From Phoenix dactylifera (lineage: Eukaryota; Streptophyta; Magnoliopsida; Arecales; Arecaceae): a stretch of 64,000 nucleotides of DNA. Positions 20,142-33,100 of this stretch are shown piece by piece. The position numbers and the translations under genes were made by a program. How positions within the stretch are numbered: the stretch's first letter is position 1; the number at the start of each line of letters is the position of its first letter. Where the stretch lies: NCBI RefSeq assembly GCF_009389715.1, contig NC_052392.1, forward strand, positions 30,206,592 to 30,270,591, written 5' to 3'. The notes beneath the pieces are model-generated. The model worked only from the letters and a program-made list of their open reading frames with translations, ran no database searches and was not told where the DNA came from.

Positions 20142-23100
20142 AGGGCTTAAACTCTGATTTTGTGGCTGATCTGGTAATATTTTAAACTCAGAAGCATATT
20201 TGCAGTTATAAAAATGAGTTTACGATGTTGTTATGGAAGAACTTTTTGATAAGTCATTGCATTAGTTTGGTTCCTGTTTGTCATTATTCAAATATTGGTT
20301 TCTGTTTTTCATTATTCAAATATAAGCAGCACCGTCTACTCTAAGAAGTTTCACCTTGCAAGGGATTTCTGCAAGGAATAAATTATCTATGTATTTCAAC
20401 TGGTTTCGAGCTGCCTTGAAATTGTCATGAGCCATGGAGAAAATGAGGAAGGGTCAAACCTAAGTTTATCCCCTTTTGTTTTCATTTTAAGTAGAAATTG
20501 TCATCTCCTGGTTGACATCTTAAAGTACCAACTGCCATTAACAATTATTCCACAAGCAGCTGCAGTGAGAGGAAAAAAAAAACAAAAGCATTAATGGGAT
20601 AGGACATGCCCCTCTCCCTTAGGACACGCCCATGCCCAGCGTTGACGCCGCCTACCCTCTCTCTCCTCTCTATTCTTCTAGTTCTTGCTCTTCTCCCAGA
20701 GTTGACGCATTAATGGGATTAATGCGTGCTTTGTTACATCCAATGTCATAAAGAGAGGGCTTGTGCTTCAAAAGATTAAATTGCTTATCAGAAGAAAAAA
20801 AATGACCGTGAAAGGATTGTTACTTAGTTGTTTGCACTACCTGGCAAAGCCCTTCGAGATCACAATAATGTGAGGGATGGGAGCATGCATCTGCTATAGA
20901 AAACTGTTTAAGCAAACCAAATTATAGTGTCTGGAGCTTGATAAAGAGAGCTAGCATCATTGAGGAGTTAGAAGTATAGAAAAATAAATTGAATATGTTC
21001 TATTACAAACCGGTGCATGAATAAATGTAATCAATTACTTTCCATGGTCCAAGTAACAAAAATTTATCCTACGGTAATAACCATTAACATATCAATGATA
21101 AACATTTAGCCTAAAATGATAAACACCTAGTTTGCTGGAATAAACACTAAACTTTAGCTTTTAGGAGAAGAAACGTACACAAACAACTTTTCCTAAGAGA
21201 AAATAATGTTGTACCAACAGATAGGAGTAGATCAATTACTTTGTGTTTTGCAGCATGTTCCATTTATTAATGGTTGATGGATTATTTTCTAAATATTAGT
21301 TTTTATAGAGGTAATTTTGCTGTGAAAATCTCTTATCTGTGTGAATGCAACATTTTTGTTGCTACAGGAGCTGGTCTTATGGATGGATTACAGTGCAAAA
21401 CAACAGAAATTAGATAATTGAGCTAGCAACTTCAACTTTACGAACTAAAAAAATTGACCACATTTAATGGTAATGGTTCCAAGTTAACTTAATGTAGTTG
21501 AATATAAGTTCCTTATTTATGGGTTGAATTATGTTGCAATTTATTTTTTGTGTTCATTGGTACTAATTAGATGGAATTACACTATAGATGGATACAGAAA
21601 GTGTATACGTTGATAACTATCTTCAGCACACCAACCAGTATTTATAGATAGAGGAAGCAATGTGGCCAGTTATGTATCGCTCGACAAAACTCTTTATGTC
21701 CGATGATCAGATAGATAGGCCAAGTATTATGCTATGTGATGTCTTTCAAACCTCTATATGCAAGTATTATGCTAATTCTTTGTGCTATCGAGCTTGGCAA
21801 AATCTTCAAATTTCATTGTTATACATTTGTGCAAGTTGATGATTTGGAACACACTGTCATTGAGGATTCTTCCAATGAACAATAATATGATGATGAGGTT
21901 GAAGGATTACCAGAGTACTAGACCAAAAGCTTTTAATAGTTATATGATGAAATGCATGTAATTTTGTTGGATGTTATCTACATTGGCAATTGACACACAG
22001 TAATTCTAAGGTTTGTTGTAATGCTATCTTTTGAGAAGGGGCCAATGCATGGTGTTTTTTTTTCTTAAGTTGCAAATTCTTTGTTTGCAACTAAAACTGG
22101 AATAAACAGCCTGATTTTTAGAGAATGTCTTCTCAGTTTCTTGCTATAAAGTAATATGATAGTGTGGTATGCAGCTCCAGTTTGACTTCATGATTGTCCC
22201 TCTTGGGTAAGCGCCTAGGATGTAGCAGGGCAAATCAACATTTATCCTAAGTAATAAATACTAACAGAATATCCATTTAACCTGAAAAGACAAGGAGAAA
22301 GTTTGAATAAAATTAATACAACCTGCTCAGGAATAAACATTAACAAGCTGAGAGTAAACATTAACGGTCTAAGGGATAAGCAAACAATTCAAGAATTCCT
22401 CTCTACATTTAATCTTATTTAATCTTATTTTCTATACTTTATACAGTGATCTTAAAATAGTTCTACAGTTGCTTTATTGAAGTATAAAATTTTACCCGTT
22501 TTCAAATTTCTTTTCCAGTATTTTATACAGTGACGGTCTGATTCTACAATCACTATAAAAAAAAAATTCAAATTAAGATCTTAAGTGCCAACCTCTCTGA
22601 CTAGCATGGCACGTGCTTTCAGATACAACATGGATACAATACAAGGACTCAGTAAACACATGAGAATGTATCATGTATCAATCGACGCATCATGCATCTA
22701 CATGGGGACGTACTGTACTGCACCAACCAGCATTCAAAATACCAATATGAAATTCATTACCAAGAATACTATCTTTTAAAGAATACTTCTACAGTGATGG
22801 CCACATGAACCGTGGACACAGCCCTGGAACGTGAGATCATAGCGTAGTTAAACACGGACTTCTTCCCTTCAATAACACCGACCACATGCTAATGATTTCA
22901 TATCCATGCGTAGTTCCTTGACCGGTAGAATCTGTTGTGCAGGGTAAAAAATTTTCAAGGGGCAGCACATTTAGCACGTTAGACAAAAGGAACACAGAGA
23001 GGCCCCACGCAGGCAGGAACTGGGAATCCTACAGCTGGATGTAATCCACTAGTAGTGCTTTACACCAGCCACAGATACTCAGAGCTGTGCTCCTAAAGAA

Positions 23101-24125
23101 GAGAGAAAAGTCAATAGAAGTCTCATGATCAGGGTGTTGGGAGAGCACTTTTGCATTCAAATCTCTGAAAAATTGAAGTTATACACCCGCTTATCCTAAC
23201 AGGGCATAAATTATTATCTACATAAAAGATTCTTACAAAGTGAATCTTGTGTGAACAGATCTCTGAGAAACTGGACCTAGTAAACCTCTCAGGACAACCT
23301 CTTAATCAACCAAACTCAATGGTTGCAGTTGTATTGGTAATTTGGGAGATTATCACAAAAAAAAAAAAAAAAAAGCTGAGAAATGGCCTGAGAGAACAGG
23401 AATGGCCGCATCGGAAGAGCCATCACCTTCCATGACCACACAAGTGGTTAGCAGTAAGAAAATTTGATAATGGGAGAATAATCAGAACCAGATTCTAGAC
23501 AGGTATTGAGTGCAGCATTTGGCAAATAAGAACACGTCCAAATAAATGGGAAGCCATCCTGGGCTATGGAAGCCAGCGTCTGTGAAAAAAGAAAACATCA
23601 TGGGGTGTTATTTAGTCTGCTGACCTGCATGCCCATTAGATAATCCAATATCAATCCAAGTAAAAGATGCTGTTAGTCAAAAGCAATTAATTAAATAATC
23701 CACAAAAGGTCACAGAAAATCATAACATGCGAGCTGAGGTGAATAATATGTGATATTAACAGACAACGTGCTCAATAAAAGAAAACAATTGATTATTATA
23801 ATGCAAAAATGTCATAAACTAGGAACTAGCAGATCACTTGATAATCTTCAATATCTTTTTAGCTGAGAAACTCAATAAAAGTCAGGCCCTGAAAATGATA
23901 GATATTGGCTTCTTGAGATAATTGTATTATCTGACATGGTTTATGTGATTAGCACTTATAATTTAAACATCAACATCAAGTAAAACTAAGGACATGCGAT
24001 TACTTCAAAAATGACAATCGAGAAACTACTAATGTATAGGAAGGAGCATAATTCAAAAGACAGCAAATTATCTGGCAAGTTCCAAAGCAACATGCCATAC
24101 CTAAGGTAAGTTCTCTTGGCATCTC
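20142..24125. other. Intergenic region between the convergent hydrolase and FTSHI2 genes
   Basis: It holds both 3' UTRs. No convincing gene was seen. A short segment near 20590-20720 repeats GCATTAATGGGATT around a CT-rich stretch. The rest is AT-rich unique-looking sequence with short A runs, such as the A tract at 23357. Confidence 0.5.
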
Positions 24126-27100
24126 TCACAGACGGCTTCCATGGGTTGATTCCTTTCGCGCCATCATCATTTGTTGAAACTGCAGGCGTTTGCTATTCCT
24201 AATATCAACAATATTGCGTGGCATAGGCTCCAGATGTCCATGTTCCTTAACCAGGTTAAAAAACTCCTGCTTGGTGAGACTTTTCTTATCAACTAGTCGA
24301 TTGACCACAGAATCCATAAGGAGGCGATTACGTCGCAGAATCTGCAAAATATGAATTACAATTGCATATGTTAGGCCATCTAATTAACCTTTTTCCAAAA
24401 GAAATTAGATGTTTAATGAACACAGGTACCTCTTTTGCAAGTTCATAGCAGTTGTTTAGAACATGCAATGCCTCCAGATCAATTTCCTGATGACAGAAAT
24501 ATTATCATACATGATAAGCTGAGAGGAACAATTGCGGCACAAAACATAAGTTCATGAAGCATACATTGATACGATCTGCGACCCAGAAGTCAGATAGCCC
24601 ATAATATTTTTCAGAAAGACCACCAAGAACAAAACTCCGTGCAGCTGACCTAGCATTGTCTGCTGTTTCTGCCCAAATCGTACTCAGCTGTTCCATATCA
24701 TAAAATTTCCATTTGTGTTACATTAGTCCCCAGATAATTAGAACAATAAACCATAAAACACCAGAAGTTTGAACCTTTAAAGGCATTGTCCAGTAAGCCA
24801 TAATAAGCAGGAAACAACTTTGTTAGGTGAACAGAAACATGCCCAAAACAATGATAGGCGACCACTAATATTCAAAAATCAGAAGAGCAAGGTCATGATT
24901 GTATGAGGCTGAAGATATGTGAATATCTTTGCAACTAGAAGCCTTTTATCTTGTGGGCAAGTGGAAACATGAAATGAACAATATATGAAGAGCCAAATAG
25001 AAAGAAGCCACAGTAGTTTCTTATATCTTGGCTTATATAGATGTCATTTGCCTTGAACAGGACCTATGGTCAGAGTTGGTCGTTAGTTTGTTGCCAACAA
25101 GATAAAGATTCATTCTGCCCAGCAAAACATTGTCTCATGGAGCTCTAAGTTACAGATATTATATCAAAAATCACCTTCATATTAGAAGTGTTTTCTCAAA
25201 GTAACTTTTCTCACAAATATTGTGTGGACTACCATAAATGAGTTGTGGTTATGCATATTCACATAAGCGTCCATGATGAATGATCAAGTTCCTGACATAC
25301 AGAAGTGCTTTCATTGAAGTGAAAGCCTTCTCATCTCATGAGGGTCCCTCTCGTAAGATCAAATTAAAGCAACACAAATCATATGACTGGCTTCCCTAAT
25401 GACCATTATAAGAATCTAAAATCCCAAGAAAATTTCTAGCAGAAATTATATCAGACCAAGCAAAAGAGGAGGAAATTTGGTTTGAGACAAATAGCTGCCT
25501 ACAAGCATCCAATCACTGATCCAATTAATGCTATGTAATCTGGTATCTTAGGACCCAACAACAGGAAGAAAAAAAAATCAATAGTAAAATTGATATCCAT
25601 ACATGGATACAAACAACAAAACACATGCACAATATGTGGATAAAAAATCATGCAAACATGTCCTCAAAAGAGAAAATGCAGATGAAAATGCCAGCATAAG
25701 ATTGAAGGCAAACAATTGAACAATTGACATGAGCTCAACTATCCACGCAGGGTCATGTATTTAGAGAAGGGAATGCCATCGCAAAAACAGTCACTAATTG
25801 TGCAGGAGTAATAAGTCTAGTTCTTCTTAGGACTGATCTCCACTGTCAGGCATGCGTGTCATTTCAGACATGGACATCTCAGGGACAAATGTTTTAGTGA
25901 CCAGTCCTTGGTCTTCATGTTCAATCAAAAATCAATAATAGTCACAAGTCATAACAAACTTTCCCAATTATTGGCAGCCATTTGATCAATCACCCACGCA
26001 TGCAAACAAAAAAAAAAGTACACAGAAGTATATATTTATGGTATCATAAAACGATCATGACCACCACAATCTACAATAACTAATAAGGCCTCTTCCAACA
26101 TTCTCTGTTTGCATACATGAGCAAGGTTCCCAGTATATGTTTCAGTACCATACTGGTACCTAACTGTTACAGTGTCTATACAGTCTGATTCTTGGTATTG
26201 ATACTTCGTATAGAAGGCATACAGAGTATTAGTTCGCTACTGATACAAGTTGATATGCCCGGTATGGATATGGCCCAGTGCTGCAAAGCATGTGCATGTG
26301 TCCTTCAGAATACATCCTTGTTAAAAGCCATATTATACATACATCAAGTATTTTCAAATCCTTTCTTGTAAATTGCAAGATATTCAAATCCGCTCTGTTT
26401 TTAGCTGTTATGTCGCAAACGAAGATCCATCCCTAGCCCCTATCACTAGTAACACTCACATCTTTGTTGAATGCCATAGAATCTGAACCATTTCGCCATT
26501 TTATCCTCAAGGAGTGCATTTCTTCTAACTTTTACAATGTACAGATAAATAACACCAACAACAACCGTACAAACAAGAAGCATAAAAGGTCACACATTGA
26601 TGCCCAGTTCTTAGTCAGTAGAGAAGAGAAGGGTTCAAATATCAAAACTGATAGAAAGAAACCCCAATATTTTAAATGTTTCATACCTGATTTTCACCAT
26701 ACCAAATTTCATCAGCAGCACGAGGTGCTATTTGAACAGTGATGTGATCAAGAAGGGACTGTCGGCTGTAAAAATCAAAAGAAAGTCTAACAATCAAAAC
26801 TTTCTTAGAAAATAATACTACCTAGAGGAACTAACAAGGGGAAGAGCCGCTATTATTAAACCTAATTTTGAAGTCACATTTCACTACTGGAGAATTGAAG
26901 TTAATGCAAAGTGCTTAATCCGGAAAAGGGCATAAAATACCTAAGCATTCCTTCTTTAAATTTCATGTGATCCATCTTCACTCGCACATAGCCTAGTTCT
27001 CTGCCAGCTCGAGGTGCAATGGTAACCTGGTAGAAGCAAACAAGACACTAGCATATCATCAAAATTATTTATGTGCTGACTTATTAAGAAGAATCTCAAG

Positions 27101-30100
27101 AGCAGCAAAATTGTAGTTGATCAAATGATTGCGCACAAATTCATGCAGACACAGGAACCGATCAAGCAACTTGTCTTCAAGACAGGCCAAAGTGTCATGC
27201 CTTAAATCCTTTTATAGCAAGCAATGTTGTTGCACCGATTGTTATCTGTTGTTTCTTTTGAAAATCACTGAATAAATATTTCTACTCTACAGGTGGTGAA
27301 AATGTAATAACAGCAAAATGATATGCCATTTTCTATTCATAAGCCTGAAAGATCTTCAATGATCAAGGAAAAATCTCATTGCATGATCATGGATACTCCT
27401 AGCACAGCAAGGAGAAAATTAGTTTGCACGAAAGAAAACTGAGCAAGGAATAAATTAAAATATCAGGCAGATATTCTAATATTCTTCAATTCAAGAAAAT
27501 TCATAGCCCCAAAGACAGATGCAATGAACAAATGTAAGCAGAATATGGATTGTGTTTGAAGAAAATTAAGCAAGAAATAGGGAACTTTAGGAAATACAAA
27601 CTCAATATTTTTAATATCAGGAAAGTTCACAGCCACAACAGCCATAGCTGCTTCATTAAGGGCCAGTCGTTTCCACATCTCCGGACTTCGATCCTTTTTA
27701 TCAAGAAATCCTCTTTCTTCTATTTGTGCAGCTTGTAATAAGTCGTCAGTTGTTATCTGCACTAATGCAAGTAATTCTCATTAGATTGATGGCTAGCAAT
27801 TAGAGTAAAAACTTGAACTCTAGAAACATGGGAAAGCAAAATTTATGCCAAGATATTACCATCAAGTTACATAATGGACATAACATGCAGATTACGTTAG
27901 TCCATCCCTTAACAAAATAAAGACCAGAGAACAGACAACACACCAGCAAGGCATCTAAGCAAGTGAAACTCTCGAAATATTGTACTCAAGAACCCACTAC
28001 ATGCATGCACACTGCACACCTCCTTCCCCTCCATTTAAGATACACCTATAGAATAGTAACGAAATCTGTGTACATATATGTATGCTGACCCCAGATACTT
28101 GGGATAAAACTTGATGGCTATAGTTCTGGTGTATATGCAAGAATTCAAACACTATACTACTTATACCAATACTTATGAAAAAACTGGTCATAAAGCAAGA
28201 GCTATATGTTACATAAGAGTCAGGATCTTCACAAGCTCTCATAAGAAAATCATGAGAAATATGTGGAATATGCTTTAGTGTGTCTATGCACACAGGCATG
28301 TGATTCGATGTGTATCCGTGCATATATTATGCTCTAGAACACCAGTAGAATAATATGGCTTAATATAACAAATGGTGGTAAAAGGGTACTCTGAGATTTA
28401 TCTAAACATATAAAAGGGTTCTTCTTCTGTGATCGTTGTGCCCCCACTGCAACTTCAAAACAAATGCTTTATGATAATGTTATATAAATTAAATGCTTGA
28501 AAAGAAAATATGAACCTAACACACAGGAAGAACACTGCATGTATGAATTCCATGTGAGATTAACCTAGGGTAATTAGGAACAGAAATAAGTTCATTATCA
28601 GACACAGAATTTGCAACTAAACAAGTAAAAAAGTTGTACAGGCCTCGGCATACACATACAAATAAAGATCCGAGAGATTCCTAGGAAAAAAGGGGTCAGA
28701 TTTGTGTTATAGAATCTAGAAATAGAAGAGGAAATTGTCCCCATATAGTTGGTATAAGGCTTGTTACTCATGCCGGCTTGAAATGACTAAATTGAATGTA
28801 AACTTCAAATGCCAGTGCCTATAATTTTTTGGCTTACACTCTAATCTTGCTACTCAGAGAAAAGGTTCGTATAAGATGCCGGCTATATAGTTATGATTGT
28901 CTGGTCAAATATTTATATATATATTTGAAAAATCACAGAATAATAGAGAGGGTCAGAATCGGAAGTAGATAATAAAAATTCAAAATTTATGTTATTATAT
29001 ACATTTTTTATTTACCATATTTGATCACACTGAAATTAGACATGCACATCTGAATCTCGGTCAGAAAGCAGGCATTTTTGTATGAAGAAAAGAAGGATAT
29101 GCCGTTTTTTCATATTACAAGAATCAAGACTAAGCAAAGAAATTCCGAAGTACTGCCAGAAGTTAACAAGAGGTGACATACCTCAGACCTTCCATCACGC
29201 ATCATATTAATTGCAGCAATTTCAACTATGTTGGCCAACTCAGCACCAACCATCCCCTCAGTCATACTAGCTACAGCCACATAATCAACATCATCAGCCA
29301 TTGGTTTCTTACGAGCATGGACCTGTTAACAGCAGCTGGTAAAGGATTGTCACACATATTTGCAGAACATCTGCCTATATCAAGTATTAGAAATTTAGAA
29401 GGAAAACTAAATGATGGATCTTCTTTCTGGTGTGTGCTTATGTGGTTAATATAACTCAACCTTTTTAACATGCAATCGACAGTTTAAAGTACAGAATTCT
29501 TCCTGTGAACTTCTAAAAATTTTGGCTAGATGGATATGTAAAATGATGACCGTTAGATGCCATGACCAAGCTTTATGCAATGGGAGTAACTGAACAAATT
29601 TTAAAGCATGATGTCTGAAGATGGGACATCCAATACAGCAGACAAGATATATGTAAAAGTTTTATCCAGTGGTCTTTTCATTTTTTGGCTATAATGAAAT
29701 CATAATTTGCTGTAACCAGTCTGACTGATTTAATGCTCAATTCACCTAAGAAGTAAAACCCTTATGAGAAAAAGGCCAGCAGAAAAACAGAAATGCAACT
29801 ATAGGATACTACAGTTATGGGAAAGAAAAACTGCATTAACATAATAAACCAATGGAGGAGCAATACCTTCAGAATCTCAACACGGCCAATGAGGCTAGGT
29901 TTTGGGATGTAAATTTTCCTATCAAACCGCCCAGGCCTCACAAGTGCCGGATCAAGAATATCTGGTCTATTGGTTGCAGCAATGGTGATTACATCACCTC
30001 TTCCTTCAAACCCATCCAAGCACACAAGGAGCTTCAGCGAATCCGAGGATGTTAATATAATTAGATACTTTCAAGAACAATAAGTATCATTAAATAGCTC

Positions 30101-33100
30101 ATATCTAATTCATATTGATTTTCTTACCTGATTGAGAGTAGCATCTCGTTCTTGTCCACCAGAACCTTTAATTAGACCACGTTCTCTTCCAACAGCATCC
30201 AGCTCATCAATGAACACAACAGAAGGAGCCTAGCATATGACAAGAGGTAATATTTACATAATCTTCTGAATATCAATCTATGAATAAGGAGAACATTATG
30301 GCCCCACAAATTAATCTGATCAACAAGGAAATGAAAAGCATATTATGTTCAAAGTTCAAACAGCTCTTTTCTTGTTAAAAAGAAACCTACTTGCATAGCT
30401 TAAGCAAATTGTTACCATTGAGCTCTTGCTCAGATGGATATCACCTTTGCCACTTGGGCAAGGGGGTAGGGATTTGATTCCAGTTGGAGTCAGCCCTCAA
30501 GGGATGGAGTGGCTATAGGGTAGAAAGGTGGGGATTAGCCTAATCTTTTTGAAAAAAAAATCAATTTATTAATATGAAGATGCTGACAGCACTAAAGCTT
30601 TTAAAACAAAATTATTCATATAACATCAAGCAGACTATTAATGTACAAACAAAGAAAAATAAGAATTTAAAAAAAAATTGTAAGAAACAAATTAAAAAAG
30701 ACAGAAAAACTGGAGCAACTTGACAGGTCTCACATTCTCTTTTGCTTCTTGATAGAGTGCACGGACACGAGATGCTCCAACACCCACATATATTTCTACA
30801 AATTGTGACGCAGAAATTGAGAAAAAGTTCACACCAGCCTCGCCAGCAACAGCCTTTGCTAATAACGTCTTACCCACTCCAGGAGGCCCACACAGTAGTA
30901 TGCCACCTGAACGGCAATCATTTAGTGCCAGGTAAATTGATATGATAAGTTGCACAACAAACGTTCAATAAATACAACTAAAGCATATGAAAACAAAATA
31001 GAAGCCTTAAGGATACTTGAGGCAGAAGAAAACTAATTAATCATGCTTAGTGAACAACTGAATGAACTCTATACTAGCAAGTAGGCATGTGCAATGCATG
31101 TTTAAGGGAATATAGAAGAAAGAGCAAGTGATAGAGTCCAATCAGTTTAGGAGTCGAAACAAAGAATCTATTTGGGAGTCAAATGAAGAAAGATAAAGAG
31201 TCCAATATGTTTTGGAGTTTCATGACAGGAGTTTCATTCGATTGGAAAAGGAGAGAGAGCACATGTGGTAGTAAACATGAGCAAGAAAGTTAGTGGGGTA
31301 ATTAACATATTTTTTAAGATTAAATAGAAGGGATATTCTTGGAATATACAATGACAGACTGAATCAAGAGAGAATGGTCCATGATTTCAAGACTATCATT
31401 TTTATATAAATAGTACAGATTAGTCAAACTTTTCTTCAAGCATTTGACTTTATGGAATTACATGTTGGTAGAACATAGAAGATAGAGTAGCTCTGGAATA
31501 TTGTGATGCAATTACCATGCACCATCAAACACTAATTGCCCCTCTTCTATGCACTTTTCCTTGTTTACCAATATAATGCAAGTTATCATCTAAGAATGGA
31601 AGAAGACACCCAGGTCTACCCAACATCAATGTGGCATAAGAGATATATTCGATGAGATTGCAACTATCCATCAAATATACATGCCACCTGAGTCTACCAC
31701 ATGCACCGGACATGATGGGATCGCAACTATCACATAAATGCTCTTTGAGATTGCACATGTAGCCTTTAATTGGTTGATCAGATTAGATCCATCCATCAAA
31801 TACCCTTTCACGTTGAATCAATCACATGAAAATTCCAAATACATCACATAAGTAAAGAATATACATAGAACTGATACAGTTCATCAGTTTGCATATGGGA
31901 TCATTGCCATCAATCTAATACTCTCTTTGAATAATTTGCATGCATCTAACATGTCAAGGACTACATAAAAAAGAATTGTAGCCAATAGAAAAATAACTTG
32001 TTTGCAGACAAGAGCCTTATTTTGAGATGGAGAGGTATCAAAAGAAAATAAAGTTGACTTGAAAATCTTATGGACTTACATGTAAGCAGATTGCCAATAT
32101 GAGAACTGGACTCGAACAGATTTATAAGCGAGAAGCAGAAAATGATAGTTAGAGAAATCTTTATAGCAGAAACGGGAAATGGACAAAGTCCAGTACGAAA
32201 TGCATCAAATTTCTTGTAAGCCTATAAGAAACCAATAGGAAACTAGTCTACTATAGTGTGCCCCTGGACCAGTCTGTTACTCTGTCCCTGAACAGCGATT
32301 GACAAATTAACTTTTTATTTTGAAATCCTTTCTCTTGCTTGAAATATGTATGTAATGGGTGTTTATACAAGCCCACCAAAAATAGAAACATATGCGTGAC
32401 TCTTCTTTCTTTCCTCTTTTTCATATAGCATTTGGTCGTGGAGTGGTGCCTCTAGCAATGATGGGCCCACATCAGCATCTCCCTCCCTCCTTCCCTCCTA
32501 TATAATAGAAGCCAAATGAAGTCAACCGAGTAAAGAGATTCAACTCAGGCCATCGGCTTCACATTAAATTCCACTCACAAACTAAAGCAATTCCCTAAGC
32601 ATGTTTCCCAAACTCCAAGTTGACAAGGAAATTTTTTTCACCATAGTTATGCTTGTAACTCACATGTATCTAAGTTCACAGGTTAATGAAGGGAAGGATA
32701 TGAGTCCAATCTGGAAAGACCTCACTAAAGATCATCTAGATAGGAAGCTGTGACAAAAAATGCCTGATGCGTATCTAATAGTTAGTTCAACATAACAGCT
32801 AAACCATTTGACCACTTGGTCTGGTAAATCCACCTGAAACTCATGCATATAGATGGCTAGATATTTGATGGCAAGCAATGACACAAACTCAAATACGCAT
32901 ATTATGTCTAACATATATGAAACTATCTAATAGGACTCTCCCACAAACCAGGTAGGTTTCCATATATGCCCCAATCTCATAATGACCTATGTTTGATTTG
33001 CATCATCAAACGAGGAGATAAAGCCAGCAAAAATAAGCTTATGGGAACTTTCCAAGACATGATGCAACAAAAGAAAGTAGCATACAAAGAAAGAGATGAT

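Noticed and set aside
27997..28323. 108-aa minus-strand frame in an FTSHI2 intron
   Set aside because: It lies wholly within intron 5, with no recognised protein and no splice context.
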